DNA of 64,000 nt from Gymnorhina tibicen (Eukaryota; Chordata; Aves; Passeriformes; Artamidae): positions 1,273,429 through 1,337,428 of the forward strand of contig VXAZ01001749.1 in assembly GCA_013399875.1 (NCBI GenBank). The letters are read 5' to 3'. Below are positions 63,951-64,000 of this stretch, piece by piece. Every line of letters starts with the position of its first letter. Within the stretch, counting starts at the first letter, position 1. The translations under genes and the position numbers were made by a program. The notes below the pieces were generated by a model. That model saw only the letters and a program-made list of their open reading frames with translations, did not search any database and was not told where the DNA came from.

Positions 63951-64000
63951 GTATTTCAAACAGTACTTTGGAACATAATTCCTCTTTGAAAAAACACCTT

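Noticed and set aside
1..64000. CRISPR arrays, bacterial operons, phage modules or a new multigene system
   Set aside because: CR1 LINEs, avian-type LTRs and MIR-like SINEs show vertebrate nuclear DNA. There are no regularly spaced repeats with unique spacers and no closely packed genes with ribosome-binding sites.

Overview
The window looks like non-coding nuclear DNA from a bird, most likely a songbird or close relative. The evidence is the set of interspersed repeats: several 5'-truncated CR1 LINE 3' ends with the avian tail (GGTTGGAA...ACCTTAAAGGTCATC and its reverse complement), and long terminal repeats (LTRs) of types I recognise from bird genomes. The background is AT-rich and CpG-poor. 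I found no protein-coding gene, no convincing exon, and no tRNA, rRNA or CRISPR array. The open frames are short, lack recognisable domains, and the longest ones lie inside LTRs or cross repeat boundaries. The window could be intergenic or lie inside a large intron; the sequence alone does not say which.

Layout. 1-3440: plain AT-rich DNA. 3441-3765: minus-strand CR1 tail. 5458-6099: minus-strand 3' end of an endogenous retrovirus (one LTR plus a short env-like membrane-anchor frame). 9986-10401: short CR1 tail followed by a decayed minus-strand LTR. 12.6 and 13.6 kb: two faint MIR-type SINE remnants. 14417-14454: a perfect 19-bp tandem duplication. 20581-21235: solo LTR with exact 5-bp target-site duplications. 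21.2-46.8 kb: the longest repeat-poor stretch, with only low-complexity tracts. 46793-47630: a CR1 split by a 358-bp solo LTR with a 6-bp target duplication. 53019-53331: plus-strand 3' half of the LTR family seen at 10.1 kb. 53685-53905: plus-strand CR1 whose 5' end folds back on itself. 57497-58540: a GC- and CpG-rich 1,044-bp solo LTR with exact 5-bp target duplications. 62902-63030 and 63725-63950: two ancient MIR-like SINEs in opposite orientation.

No genes act together here. The content is a layered record of retroelement insertion: old MIR-like SINEs, CR1 tails, decayed LTRs, and younger-looking solo LTRs with intact boundaries. I did not find a new multigene system. The observations most worth following are the three exactly bounded solo LTRs, the nested CR1/LTR locus, the CR1 foldback, and the env-LTR remnant. 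Family names are given only at the level the sequence supports; a repeat-library search would be needed to fix subfamilies.
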